A program made the translations under genes and the position numbers. Shown in pieces: positions 1 to 5,951 of a stretch of DNA of 5,951 bases. The first letter of the stretch is position 1. Each line of letters begins with the position of its first letter. Under the pieces are notes generated by a model. It saw nothing but the letters and a program-made list of their open reading frames with translations. It was not told the DNA's origin and did no database searches. Source of the stretch: an uncultured Prevotellaceae bacterium (lineage in GTDB: Bacteria > Bacteroidota > Bacteroidia > Bacteroidales > Bacteroidaceae); NCBI GenBank assembly GCA_946187025.1, contig CAMHPM010000112.1:1-5951 (forward strand). Direction: 5' to 3'.

Positions 1-50
1 GCAACAGTACCCATACCGGCAAATGCCAGTGCAATCAAAAGTTTCTTCAT
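1..50 (-). CDS. Exported protein, N-terminal fragment (signal peptide only)
   Basis: The complement of bases 48-50 is an ATG that opens a frame running off the left edge of the window. The 16 visible residues are MKKLLIALAFAGMGTV: two lysines followed by a hydrophobic stretch, which is a typical start of a Sec signal peptide. The product is therefore probably exported to the periplasm or outer membrane. Nothing of the mature protein is visible, so its function cannot be named. It reads in the same direction as mutL but is separated from it by about 386 bp of AT-rich DNA, so it probably has its own promoter. The start is chosen because it is the only ATG giving a signal-peptide-like frame at this edge. 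Confidence 0.72.
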   Translation of the reverse strand, partial: MKKLLIALAFAGMGTV

Positions 51-291
51 AAACAAATCGATTTATAAATTAATTAATAATTTGTATTTCTCTCTATTTT
101 GTTTGTTACTTGTTTTTAATATGTAGTTTTCAAGTCCTTTACTTTATTATCGCATTTAATCCTTTTATGATGCCGTTGCTTCTTTTTCAGTATATGACAG
201 TATCAAAACACTTATCACACACTTCCAAAAACATGGTCAATTTTACAATTGGCAACTGGCTTCTGGGCACGACACGCCCACTTTTTGAGGG

Positions 292-322
292 CAAATTTAG
301 TGTTTTTTGTTTACAACACAAC
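292..322 (-). promoter_or_regulatory. Candidate Bacteroidota promoter for the left-edge gene
   Basis: Read leftward, bases 299-292 give TAAATTTG, a full match to the Bacteroidota -7 consensus TAnnTTTG. It is the only full match on this strand in the gap. Nineteen bases upstream, at 322-319, is GTTG, a three-of-four match to the -33 TTTG element at an accepted spacing. Transcription would begin near base 285, giving the left-edge gene a leader of roughly 235 nt. The element is short and the region AT-rich, so a chance match is possible. Confidence 0.35.
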
Positions 323-327
323 ACAAA

Positions 328-406
328 CTTCAAAAAAAATGCAAATCTTTTAATGTTTTTTTTGCTTTTGAAGCTATTTTAGCCTGCTTTGATGCCTAAA
401 ATAAGC
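328..406 (-). terminator. Candidate transcription end after mutL (weak hairpins, A/T tracts)
   Basis: About 30 bases past the mutL stop, bases 406-396 and 382-373 form a 10-bp stem with one bulge and a 13-base loop. Further downstream, 373-366 (CTTCAAAA) is complementary to 335-328 (TTTTGAAG). Within this, GCAAA (365-361) can pair with TTTGC (345-341), followed after one A by eight T residues in the leftward transcript (339-332). A short stem followed by a U run is the layout of an intrinsic terminator. The stems are A/T-rich and unstable by eye, so this is a suggestion based on pattern and position. Confidence 0.3.
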
Positions 407-436
407 AATAGTGTGCAAACATGTGCTGTAAAAGCA

Positions 437-2248
437 TCACTTGAATAGCTTCTCAGTTTCCGCATGTGGAATTACAGTATAAACGAGTTTTCCATCTGGG
501 GTGTATTTATGTGCAGGCAATAGGAACAATTGCTGCAAAAGGATATGAATCTCGTCGTCGCTCAACACCTGACCATAGACAAACGCAACAGCCCTGGCCA
601 TAGTGAGTGCAATAGCTTTGTGTAAACGGTCTTTCACGCTGCCTGTTTCAATAGCCGAATACACGAGGTCGTGCAACAGACCCACGGGGTTCACCCCGTC
701 TATACCTGAAGGGATGCCGGTCAGTGAATATGAGCCACCGCCCAGATTGGTAAGTTCGAACCCTATATACTCCAAATCGGGCATGATGTCGTCCAGCATC
801 AGCGACTCTTGTTTCGTAAACTGTACTACCTCCGGAAACAACATGCCTTGCGACACGCCTTGTTGTTGGAAGAGATTCTCCATATACTGCTCGTAAAGTA
901 CACATATATGAGCGCGACGCTGATCGACGAGCATGATGCCATCAGGCACTGGAAGTACGATGAAACGTCCTTTATATTGGAAATGCGGCACGTTCACATC
1001 GACGACCTCAGTCATTTCATCATCTTTCCATATTGATGTTTGAATATTTGTCTCGACTGGAGCATCAAGCTGGACGTACAGCGACTGCCAGTCGTCAGGA
1101 ACGCGTGGTGAAGACGTCGGGTGCGGCTGAACGCCAAAAGGATTGTAGTCAGTCTTGCCCTGAGAAGGGGGAGGCGCAACATTACGCCTATCATCTCCAT
1201 AGAGCGGAGTTGGTATATATGGCCGGTCTTGATTGTCGAAGTCAATTGATGGCACACCGCTATATTTGCCGAGCGCTTCCTTCACTGCTGCAGCCAACAC
1301 CTGCCATATTGCCTGTTCGTTGTCGAACTTAATTTCAGTCTTTGTCGGATGAACGTTTACATCAATAGCTGCAGGATCAACCGTAAGGTAAATAAAGTAG
1401 GATACGTGTTCACCTGCCGGTATGAGGTTTTCATAGGAATGCATCACCGCACTGTGGAAATAAGGGTGACGCATATATCTTCCGTTTACAAAAAAGAACT
1501 GGTGATGCCCTCGTTTCTTTGCTGTTTCAGGCTTTCCTACATATCCAGATATATTTACAAGTGAAGTTTCGACCTCGGTTGCAATCAGTTCAGCATCGAG
1601 CTTCTTCCCAAACACATCATTGATGCGCTGACGCCTGGATGCCTCAGGCAAGCGATGAATCTCGGCTCCGTTGTTATAAAGAGTGAATGCCGTCTCAGGA
1701 TGCGTCAACACAATACGTTCGAAATCTGCCACCACATTCGAAAGTTCCGTTTGGTTCGACTTCAGGAATTTCCTGCGAGCCGGTACATTAAAGAAAAGAT
1801 TTCTTACAGCAAAGTTACTACCTACAGGACAGGCAACAGGCTCTTGCAGTTCGACCTTAGAGCCAGAAATGAGCACATGTGTACCTATTTCGTCCTCGGG
1901 CCTGCGAGTCTTCAGTTCTACTTGTGCCACAGCTGCAATCGACGCCAGAGCCTCACCGCGGAATCCCATTGTAGTAAGAGCAAAGAGATCTGTCGCTTTG
2001 AGTATTTTTGACGTGGCATGACGTTCGAATGCCATACGTGCATCTGTCTCCGACATTCCTTTCCCGTCGTCAATGACCTGAACACAAGTCCGACCACCAT
2101 CAGTGACGAGAACCTGTATGTTATGCGCACCGGCATCGAGCGAATTCTCAACAAGTTCTTTTATTATCGATGCAGGTCTTTGTACCACCTCTCCTGCAGC
2201 TATTTGGTTCGCTACAGAATCGGGCAATAAATGAATTATGTCGTCCAT
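437..2248 (-). CDS. mutL: DNA mismatch repair protein MutL
   Basis: This 603-residue protein is the MutL matchmaker, which couples MutS mismatch recognition to downstream strand removal in the cytoplasm. The N-terminal GHKL ATPase is complete: KELVEN with E31 (catalytic base by alignment to E. coli E29) and N35 (magnesium), DDGKGM at 60-65, GFRGEAL at 95-101, the NLFFNVPARRKFLK block at 150-163, FFVNGRYM at 252-259 and VNVHPTKTEIKF at 297-308, with K303 as the ATP-sensing lysine. A proline-rich, variable linker covers roughly 340-415, followed by the C-terminal dimerisation domain. That domain reads DQRRAH at 442-447, where the nuclease-type family has DQHA(x2)E(x4)E. The regions matching the ACR and CPHGRP metal sites read ALTMARAVA (547-555) and PAHKYTPDGK (578-587). 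Endonuclease activity is therefore doubtful. The start is one base after the upstream stop (TGA-G-ATG), suggesting translational coupling. Confidence 0.97.
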   Translation of the reverse strand: MDDIIHLLPDSVANQIAAGEVVQRPASIIKELVENSLDAGAHNIQVLVTDGGRTCVQVIDDGKGMSETDARMAFERHATSKILKATDLFALTTMGFRGEALASIAAVAQVELKTRRPEDEIGTHVLISGSKVELQEPVACPVGSNFAVRNLFFNVPARRKFLKSNQTELSNVVADFERIVLTHPETAFTLYNNGAEIHRLPEASRRQRINDVFGKKLDAELIATEVETSLVNISGYVGKPETAKKRGHHQFFFVNGRYMRHPYFHSAVMHSYENLIPAGEHVSYFIYLTVDPAAIDVNVHPTKTEIKFDNEQAIWQVLAAAVKEALGKYSGVPSIDFDNQDRPYIPTPLYGDDRRNVAPPPSQGKTDYNPFGVQPHPTSSPRVPDDWQSLYVQLDAPVETNIQTSIWKDDEMTEVVDVNVPHFQYKGRFIVLPVPDGIMLVDQRRAHICVLYEQYMENLFQQQGVSQGMLFPEVVQFTKQESLMLDDIMPDLEYIGFELTNLGGGSYSLTGIPSGIDGVNPVGLLHDLVYSAIETGSVKDRLHKAIALTMARAVAFVYGQVLSDDEIHILLQQLFLLPAHKYTPDGKLVYTVIPHAETEKLFK

Positions 2249-2249
2249 C

Positions 2250-2543
2250 TCAGAATATACGGCCTGTATAAATATATTTCATCACAAGTATAAGCACCAC
2301 AATTATCGCAATCAGAATGCCCGACGACACAGGCTTACGTTCACTTTCCTTCCTGCGTTTAAGGTGTTTTGTAGCGCCGACAAACTTTCCCCTGATATCT
2401 TCGGGTTCAAATTCTTTTTCTGGCAAGAGTCCGAGTTCGCGTTTTGCGTTCTCTTCTATCTTTTCCAATTTTTCTTTTCGAGGATCGTAGTATATGTAGT
2501 TATGCTGAAATCCCCTGGGTTTGTTAACTCGAAATAGTGACAT
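2250..2543 (-). CDS. Small tail-anchored membrane protein of unknown function
   Basis: This 97-residue protein has no function I can name; I recall similar short proteins beside mutL in other Bacteroidales. The N-terminal part is polar and strongly charged: an aromatic segment HNYIYYDPRKEK (14-25), then a likely helix EKLEKIEENAKRELG (24-38), then LLPEKEFEPEDIRG (39-52) and a basic stretch KHLKRRKESERK (59-70). One hydrophobic helix follows at about 75-92, with only five residues after it. The basic stretch before the helix predicts that the N-terminal part stays in the cytoplasm and the tail anchors it in the inner membrane. There is no signal peptide. The gene lies 41 nt after the OstA-like gene, and its TGA is one base before the mutL ATG, so it is almost certainly cotranscribed with both. 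That the frame is a real gene is well supported; the role is open. Confidence 0.85.
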   Translation of the reverse strand: MSLFRVNKPRGFQHNYIYYDPRKEKLEKIEENAKRELGLLPEKEFEPEDIRGKFVGATKHLKRRKESERKPVSSGILIAIIVVLILVMKYIYTGRIF

Positions 2544-2584
2544 GTATAGCGTGTTGTAATGTGGTTATTTGATGTATGCAGATG

Positions 2585-4234
2585 TTATTGGCCTTTTTGT
2601 ATGTCAGATAGTTTCTGTCGTGGTGCGACACGTTGTTCGGTTGCTTTCAATACGTTGGCAGCATCCTTGTCGCGCCACCGGTAAAGGTCGTTCTTGTCAA
2701 GCGGGCGTATGTAGTCAAACCATGCGAAGTTTTCCAAGTACCGCACTTCGTGTGGCAACTGGACAGAAGGGTACATCGTACCTTGAGCTTTAGGCATCCA
2801 TATCCGGTCCACTTTCTTGTCTTTCATGAAGAGGAACAATTGGGTGGTCTCTGTATAGTTGGCAAGAAGGTTAGTGGCATCATCTTCATCGATGAAGTAT
2901 GTCACTTTCACATTGCCATGCGCTTCGTTATGCTCAATCTCACCGTCCTTAAAGAAGCACTTCATTTCCTTGGCCGAAACTTGGTTGAACGAGATTGAAT
3001 CTTTCTGTTCGATTGTCATGGCCTGTCTGAGAATATGAACCCAGTCAATAGTGCTGTCGTTGTTGTACACACGTATTTCCTCGCCAAACACCTGCTGTTG
3101 TTCGTTCCATAGAATTGGCTGGCCATACATGTATGTGCACGAATCGAGTTCAAGAGTCACAAGCGAGTCGCACACTCCTTGCACATCGTTTCGGAACATC
3201 CTCACATGGCGGTAGGCGTGCAGGTTGCGATACACCGAATCTGTATCGAGATTGAATGTAAACATGCGCAATGTATCGGCATGTACATACAGTGTGTCGG
3301 GACCTGAATATTCCATCACAAGTGCACTGTCGGTTGCCATTGCATTGCCGGTATTCTCATCATACCAGCAATAGTCGCCAAGCAACGAGCAGAGGTTCTC
3401 ATCGTCGGTCAGGACTACATTGCCAAATGCCTCGCTTATACCTGTGTTTTTGTCGTAGTGCAAGCTGTCGCCTACAATTTTCCGCATGTCCTTAATTATA
3501 TACGACCTATTGAGCAGGTTGGCTTTTGACTGCTTTGTGTCATAGTCACCCATCTGTCCATATACAAATGTGCCGTCGGATGTAGTTATATTTGTCGGTG
3601 TTACGATGCGGGCACGTTCGGTGTCGGTGTAGTAATAAAGAGTGTCGCTCACCAAGTTGAACTTGGGGTTGGTCAGTTCTACATTCTCGGTAAAGAAGGC
3701 TTCGTGTGTTGACGGAGTGTATTGTCCCCAATTTGACTTCAGGACATTATCAGCATCGTAGAGTGTACCGCCATCGATATACATACCGACTCCATACACC
3801 CGGTCATAATCGAGTTTCTCTGTCGTAAGTCTCGACTTGTTATGAATGAGCACCACCTTGCCTCGTGCATGTGCCTGCAGTCCGAATCCGTCGTAGAAAA
3901 GGGAGTCGCTGGTAAGCGATAATGTATCGCCTTGTGTCATCTTCACATGTCCGTAGGCATCAAACGAGTTGTCTTCGCGATAGAATCGTGCACTGTCGCA
4001 ATTGAGATATACGCCTTCGTGGCTCAGCTTAACGTTTCCGACCAATACCTCGGCAGGACCTTCGCTCGGTGTCTTATATAATATGTCAGAGTGTATGAGG
4101 TATATGCGCGAGTCGGTCTTATGCCGATTCTGAGCTTCGGCCGTTATGCACGAAAACATAATCAAGCATAGGATGCTCATCATAAGCATCCTACACCTTA
4201 TTATATTATTATGTGCGCGCGCGAAACGTATCAT
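2585..4234 (-). CDS. OstA/LptA-like exported protein
   Basis: With this start the protein has 549 residues. It begins with a basic segment and hydrophobic core and a probable signal-peptidase cleavage after AEA (about residue 34). The mature part is rich in repeating beta units of the OstA/LptA type, with GNV/GHV/GKV-like turns near 66, 95, 125, 184, 271 and 440, often followed by D-S-L-x-Y-D-like segments. LptA and the N-domain of LptD use this fold to bridge the periplasm and carry lipopolysaccharide; the long Bacteroidota version is presumed, not shown, to act likewise. I see no LptD-type beta-barrel segment. The start at 4234 lies two bases after the surA TGA and has a purine-rich GGGTGAAAGA upstream. 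A start at 4252 would add six residues (MGERLK) and overlap surA by 16 nt; 4189 is also possible. A serine-cysteine (FSC) in the signal region is a poor lipobox match. Confidence 0.9.
   Translation of the reverse strand: MIRFARAHNNIIRCRMLMMSILCLIMFSCITAEAQNRHKTDSRIYLIHSDILYKTPSEGPAEVLVGNVKLSHEGVYLNCDSARFYREDNSFDAYGHVKMTQGDTLSLTSDSLFYDGFGLQAHARGKVVLIHNKSRLTTEKLDYDRVYGVGMYIDGGTLYDADNVLKSNWGQYTPSTHEAFFTENVELTNPKFNLVSDTLYYYTDTERARIVTPTNITTSDGTFVYGQMGDYDTKQSKANLLNRSYIIKDMRKIVGDSLHYDKNTGISEAFGNVVLTDDENLCSLLGDYCWYDENTGNAMATDSALVMEYSGPDTLYVHADTLRMFTFNLDTDSVYRNLHAYRHVRMFRNDVQGVCDSLVTLELDSCTYMYGQPILWNEQQQVFGEEIRVYNNDSTIDWVHILRQAMTIEQKDSISFNQVSAKEMKCFFKDGEIEHNEAHGNVKVTYFIDEDDATNLLANYTETTQLFLFMKDKKVDRIWMPKAQGTMYPSVQLPHEVRYLENFAWFDYIRPLDKNDLYRWRDKDAANVLKATEQRVAPRQKLSDIQKGQ
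4169..4193 (-). other. Perfect 9-bp inverted repeat in the OstA-like signal-peptide region
   Basis: TAGGATGCT (4169-4177) and AGCATCCTA (4185-4193) are exactly complementary around the seven-base loop CATCATA. In the leftward mRNA the hairpin begins about 40 bases after the ATG at 4234. Its stem contains one in-frame ATG (4189-4187) and its loop contains two consecutive in-frame ATG codons. No U run follows, so it is not an intrinsic terminator. It may affect translation, or may simply be a chance arrangement of Met, Leu and Ser codons. Confidence 0.5.
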
Positions 4235-4236
4235 CT

Positions 4237-5598
4237 TCAATCTTTCACCCATCCAGGATATTTAAACTCACAGTTCTGCCATCCGTCGTTTATGTGGATG
4301 TACGTACTTTGTTGTTTCTCCTTAATCCATTTTTCTATTTTTTCGGTGCTGAGTTTGTCAACCAACACACTGCGCAGGGCCTGATAGTCGTCTTTCATAG
4401 TGGCCCGATGTCCGTTTATCCGGTTTTTCAGCTTAACTACAGCCACGACTTCTTTTCCCTGTTTGTTTTTCATGATGAATGGTGCCGACAGTTCTCCAAT
4501 CTGCATGTTGCTCACCTTGCGTGCCACCTCAGTCGGCAGGTTCACCATCTGTATCTTGGCTGTTGTCTCCCATGTCTCGGGGTCTTTATACATCATGTTG
4601 CCGTAGTTGTTGCGAGTGTCTTTGTCGTCCGACAGCCACTGTACGCAGTCTTCAAACGTGTATTCGCCACGACGTATCTCGTCGCTTACCGAGTCGAGGA
4701 AGTGTACACAGTCGTTAATTGCATCGTCGGTTGCTTTCGGTGTGAGCAGGATGTGCCGCACGTTTACTTTGTCTCCTCGTTTGTCAATGAGCTGTATGAT
4801 GTGGAAACCATATTCACTCTCTACTATCTTACTGATTGTCTTGGTGTCGGTGAGGTTGAATGCGGCATTTGCAAACTCCGGCACGAGGTCGCCTCGTCCC
4901 ATATATCCGAGCTCTCCGCCTTGCACGGCCGACTCCTTGTCTTCCGAATACATCACTGCAAGTGTCGAGAAGTTGGCAGAGCCGGAATTGACTCGCTCCG
5001 TATAATTTCGCAGTTCGGATTTCACGCGGTCTATTTCTTCCTGTGTTATCTTAGGGCTGCGTGTCATTATCTGCACTTCGTATGCAGTCGGAATAAATGG
5101 TACACTGTCTTCGGGAACGTTTTTAAAGTAGTTTCGCACTTGCGCCGGCGAAACTTTTATGTTCTCCACAAGCGACTGCTGTACCTTCGACACCATCAGC
5201 TGGTTCTTTATGATATCATATTGTTGTTCGCGGAACTGTGCCAACGGCTTTTCTACGTATTCCTCCAGCTTTTCGCGCGAACCAAACACTTGTATGTATC
5301 GTTCGATTGTTGCATCTACACGTTGCAGCACCTCAGAGTCGGTCACTTCTATCGAGTCGGCTGCAGCCTGGTGTATGAACAGCTTCTGTATGGCAAGATT
5401 CTCGGGAATGTAGCAGTAGGGGTCGTTTTCGAAGCGCTGTCCTTGCAGCTGTGCATCGATTCGGGCATTTTCCACATCCGACTTATATATAGCTTCGTCG
5501 CCTACTACCCATATCACCTCGTCGATGACATTGCTGCCCGATTGTGCTTTTGCTGTCAGGGCGCATAGTGTAATAGCCAGTGTGATTAGTTTTCTCAT
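4237..5598 (-). CDS. SurA-like periplasmic peptidylprolyl isomerase / chaperone
   Basis: This 453-residue protein begins with a signal peptide (MRKLITLAITLCALTAKA) with likely cleavage after A18. Residues 24-165 form the SurA-type N-terminal helical chaperone region, opening with VIDEVIWVVGDEAIYKSDVE. The first parvulin domain spans about 172-275 and keeps the signature GGELGYMGRGDLVPEF (227-242) and EYGFHIIQL (262-270). A second parvulin region starts at VRHILL (280-285) but has YGNMMY (332-337) in place of the GG-LG signature, so its isomerase activity is doubtful. SurA proteins bind unfolded outer-membrane proteins in the periplasm and pass them to the assembly machinery; that role is inferred here from the domains. 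The gene lies 46 nt after another foldase gene and nearly touches the OstA-like gene. Codons TTA, CTA and TCA are absent after codon 11. I leave the symbol blank because Bacteroidota carry several SurA-like paralogues. Confidence 0.92.
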   Translation of the reverse strand: MRKLITLAITLCALTAKAQSGSNVIDEVIWVVGDEAIYKSDVENARIDAQLQGQRFENDPYCYIPENLAIQKLFIHQAAADSIEVTDSEVLQRVDATIERYIQVFGSREKLEEYVEKPLAQFREQQYDIIKNQLMVSKVQQSLVENIKVSPAQVRNYFKNVPEDSVPFIPTAYEVQIMTRSPKITQEEIDRVKSELRNYTERVNSGSANFSTLAVMYSEDKESAVQGGELGYMGRGDLVPEFANAAFNLTDTKTISKIVESEYGFHIIQLIDKRGDKVNVRHILLTPKATDDAINDCVHFLDSVSDEIRRGEYTFEDCVQWLSDDKDTRNNYGNMMYKDPETWETTAKIQMVNLPTEVARKVSNMQIGELSAPFIMKNKQGKEVVAVVKLKNRINGHRATMKDDYQALRSVLVDKLSTEKIEKWIKEKQQSTYIHINDGWQNCEFKYPGWVKD

Positions 5599-5644
5599 GT
5601 CGGTATCGTTCTTAATGTTTTTTTCTTGTTATGTCATCCGGGCT

Positions 5645-5951
5645 TTATTTGCCGGTTGCCTTAACCTGTTTCAGCACTTCTTCGTTGACACTGAACGTAT
5701 ATTTCTTTCTCAGGCCGTCAACCCATTCCTGCTCCTTGGCCAGGCGGTAATCGTTGGCCAGTTGCCCTTTCACATCGGCTGCCGTCTGTGGTTTCTTGAT
5801 TTGCTTTCCATACACACCCACTGCTTCGAATCCTTTCAGTGGTTTGGTGTCGCCTTGCTGGCCAAACACAAGTATGTCGATGTTGGCGTTGTCGCCTTTT
5901 GCATATACACCCTGCTCTATGCGTATGTTCTTCGCTGAGTCGGTATTGAAT
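5645..5951 (-). CDS. SurA/PpiC-like peptidylprolyl isomerase, C-terminal part
   Basis: The last 101 codons of a leftward gene are visible; the rest lies beyond the right edge. The frame is open to the edge and ends at TAA (5645-5647). The visible sequence starts FNTDSAKNIRIEQGVYAKGD, passes through KGFEAVGVYGKQIKKPQ, and ends with a charged helical segment, YRLAKEQEWVDGLRKKYTFSVNEEVL. In Bacteroidota this ending is typical of the longer SurA-like isomerases, whose C-terminal helix packs back on the N-terminal chaperone domain. No parvulin signature falls inside the visible part, so the call rests on the tail pattern and the surA-like neighbour. A GTG at 5869-5867 lies inside the longer frame, so I do not treat it as the start. 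A 46-nt gap leads to the next gene, suggesting one transcript. Confidence 0.75.
   Translation of the reverse strand, partial: FNTDSAKNIRIEQGVYAKGDNANIDILVFGQQGDTKPLKGFEAVGVYGKQIKKPQTAADVKGQLANDYRLAKEQEWVDGLRKKYTFSVNEEVLKQVKATGK

Larger units (their letters stand above)
51..436. other. AT-rich intergenic region with no supported gene
   Basis: This stretch separates the mutL stop codon from the leftward gene at the window edge. It is strongly AT-rich with many T and A runs. The only open frame of note on the plus strand begins with TTG, is dominated by Phe and Leu codons from T runs, and opposes all neighbouring genes, so I do not call it. The region contains an imperfect inverted repeat just after mutL (373-406), nested A/T-tract inverted repeats (328-373), a small GC-rich hairpin (264-280) and one promoter-like match (292-299). 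No tRNA, riboswitch or repeat array was recognised. Confidence 0.7.

Noticed and set aside
110..382. A 90-codon plus-strand open frame in the intergenic region
   Set aside because: It starts with TTG, consists largely of Phe, Leu and Lys codons from T and A runs, opposes every neighbouring gene and shows no recognisable domain. It is best explained by base composition.
1655..2021. Two overlapping plus-strand frames of about 115 codons inside mutL
   Set aside because: They lie opposite the conserved ATPase domain of MutL, overlap each other in different frames and contain no recognisable domain.
3546..3731. Arg-, His- and Tyr-rich 61-codon frame inside the OstA-like gene
   Set aside because: It is a shifted-frame shadow of the OstA-like coding sequence, on the same strand, with no upstream signal and odd composition.
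4213..5568. A 451-codon plus-strand open frame opposite surA
   Set aside because: It is aligned codon for codon with surA, and its lack of stops follows from the absence of TTA, CTA and TCA in surA. The predicted protein has no recognisable domain, while the surA frame has a signal peptide and parvulin motifs.
5645..5869. A 74-codon gene starting at the GTG at 5869
   Set aside because: The same frame stays open to the right edge with sequence that continues the protein naturally, so this is the tail of a longer gene and not a separate short one.
1..5951. CRISPR arrays, tRNA or rRNA genes, insertion sequences, integrases or toxin-antitoxin pairs
   Set aside because: No regularly spaced repeat, tRNA-like clover pattern, terminal inverted repeat pair or transposase-like frame was seen on either strand.

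Overview
The window looks like a chromosomal segment from a Bacteroidota bacterium, most likely order Bacteroidales (Prevotella/Bacteroides-like). The basis is the protein sequences and the gene order: a SurA-like foldase pair, a Bacteroidota-type OstA-like protein, a small tail-anchored protein and mutL. The MutL sequence closely resembles what I remember of Bacteroides MutL; no search was run. Intergenic DNA is AT-rich, and clear Shine-Dalgarno sequences are mostly absent, as is usual in this phylum.

Every supported gene reads leftward (minus strand). From right to left in the direction of transcription: the C-terminal 101 codons of a SurA/PpiC-like peptidylprolyl isomerase (cut by the right edge); a complete SurA-like periplasmic chaperone with two parvulin regions; an OstA/LptA-like exported protein; a 97-residue protein with one C-terminal membrane helix; and mutL. 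Gaps are 46 nt, about 2 nt (or a 16-nt overlap, depending on the OstA start), 41 nt and 1 nt, so the five genes look like one operon. A roughly 386-bp gene-free AT-rich stretch follows mutL. It holds weak inverted repeats and one Bacteroidota-type promoter candidate. At the left edge lie the first 16 codons of another leftward gene encoding an exported protein.

The first four genes suggest outer-membrane biogenesis: the foldases escort beta-barrel proteins, and the OstA-like protein belongs to the lipopolysaccharide-bridge fold family. The small membrane protein has no known job but sits between that group and mutL. MutL serves DNA mismatch repair, and its start is one base after the preceding stop codon.

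I see no mobile element, CRISPR array, tRNA, rRNA or clearly foreign DNA. I did not find a convincing new system. The points most worth a second look are the altered C-terminal motif of MutL, the uncharacterised membrane protein, a perfect hairpin in the OstA signal-peptide region, and the near-total absence of three codons from surA.
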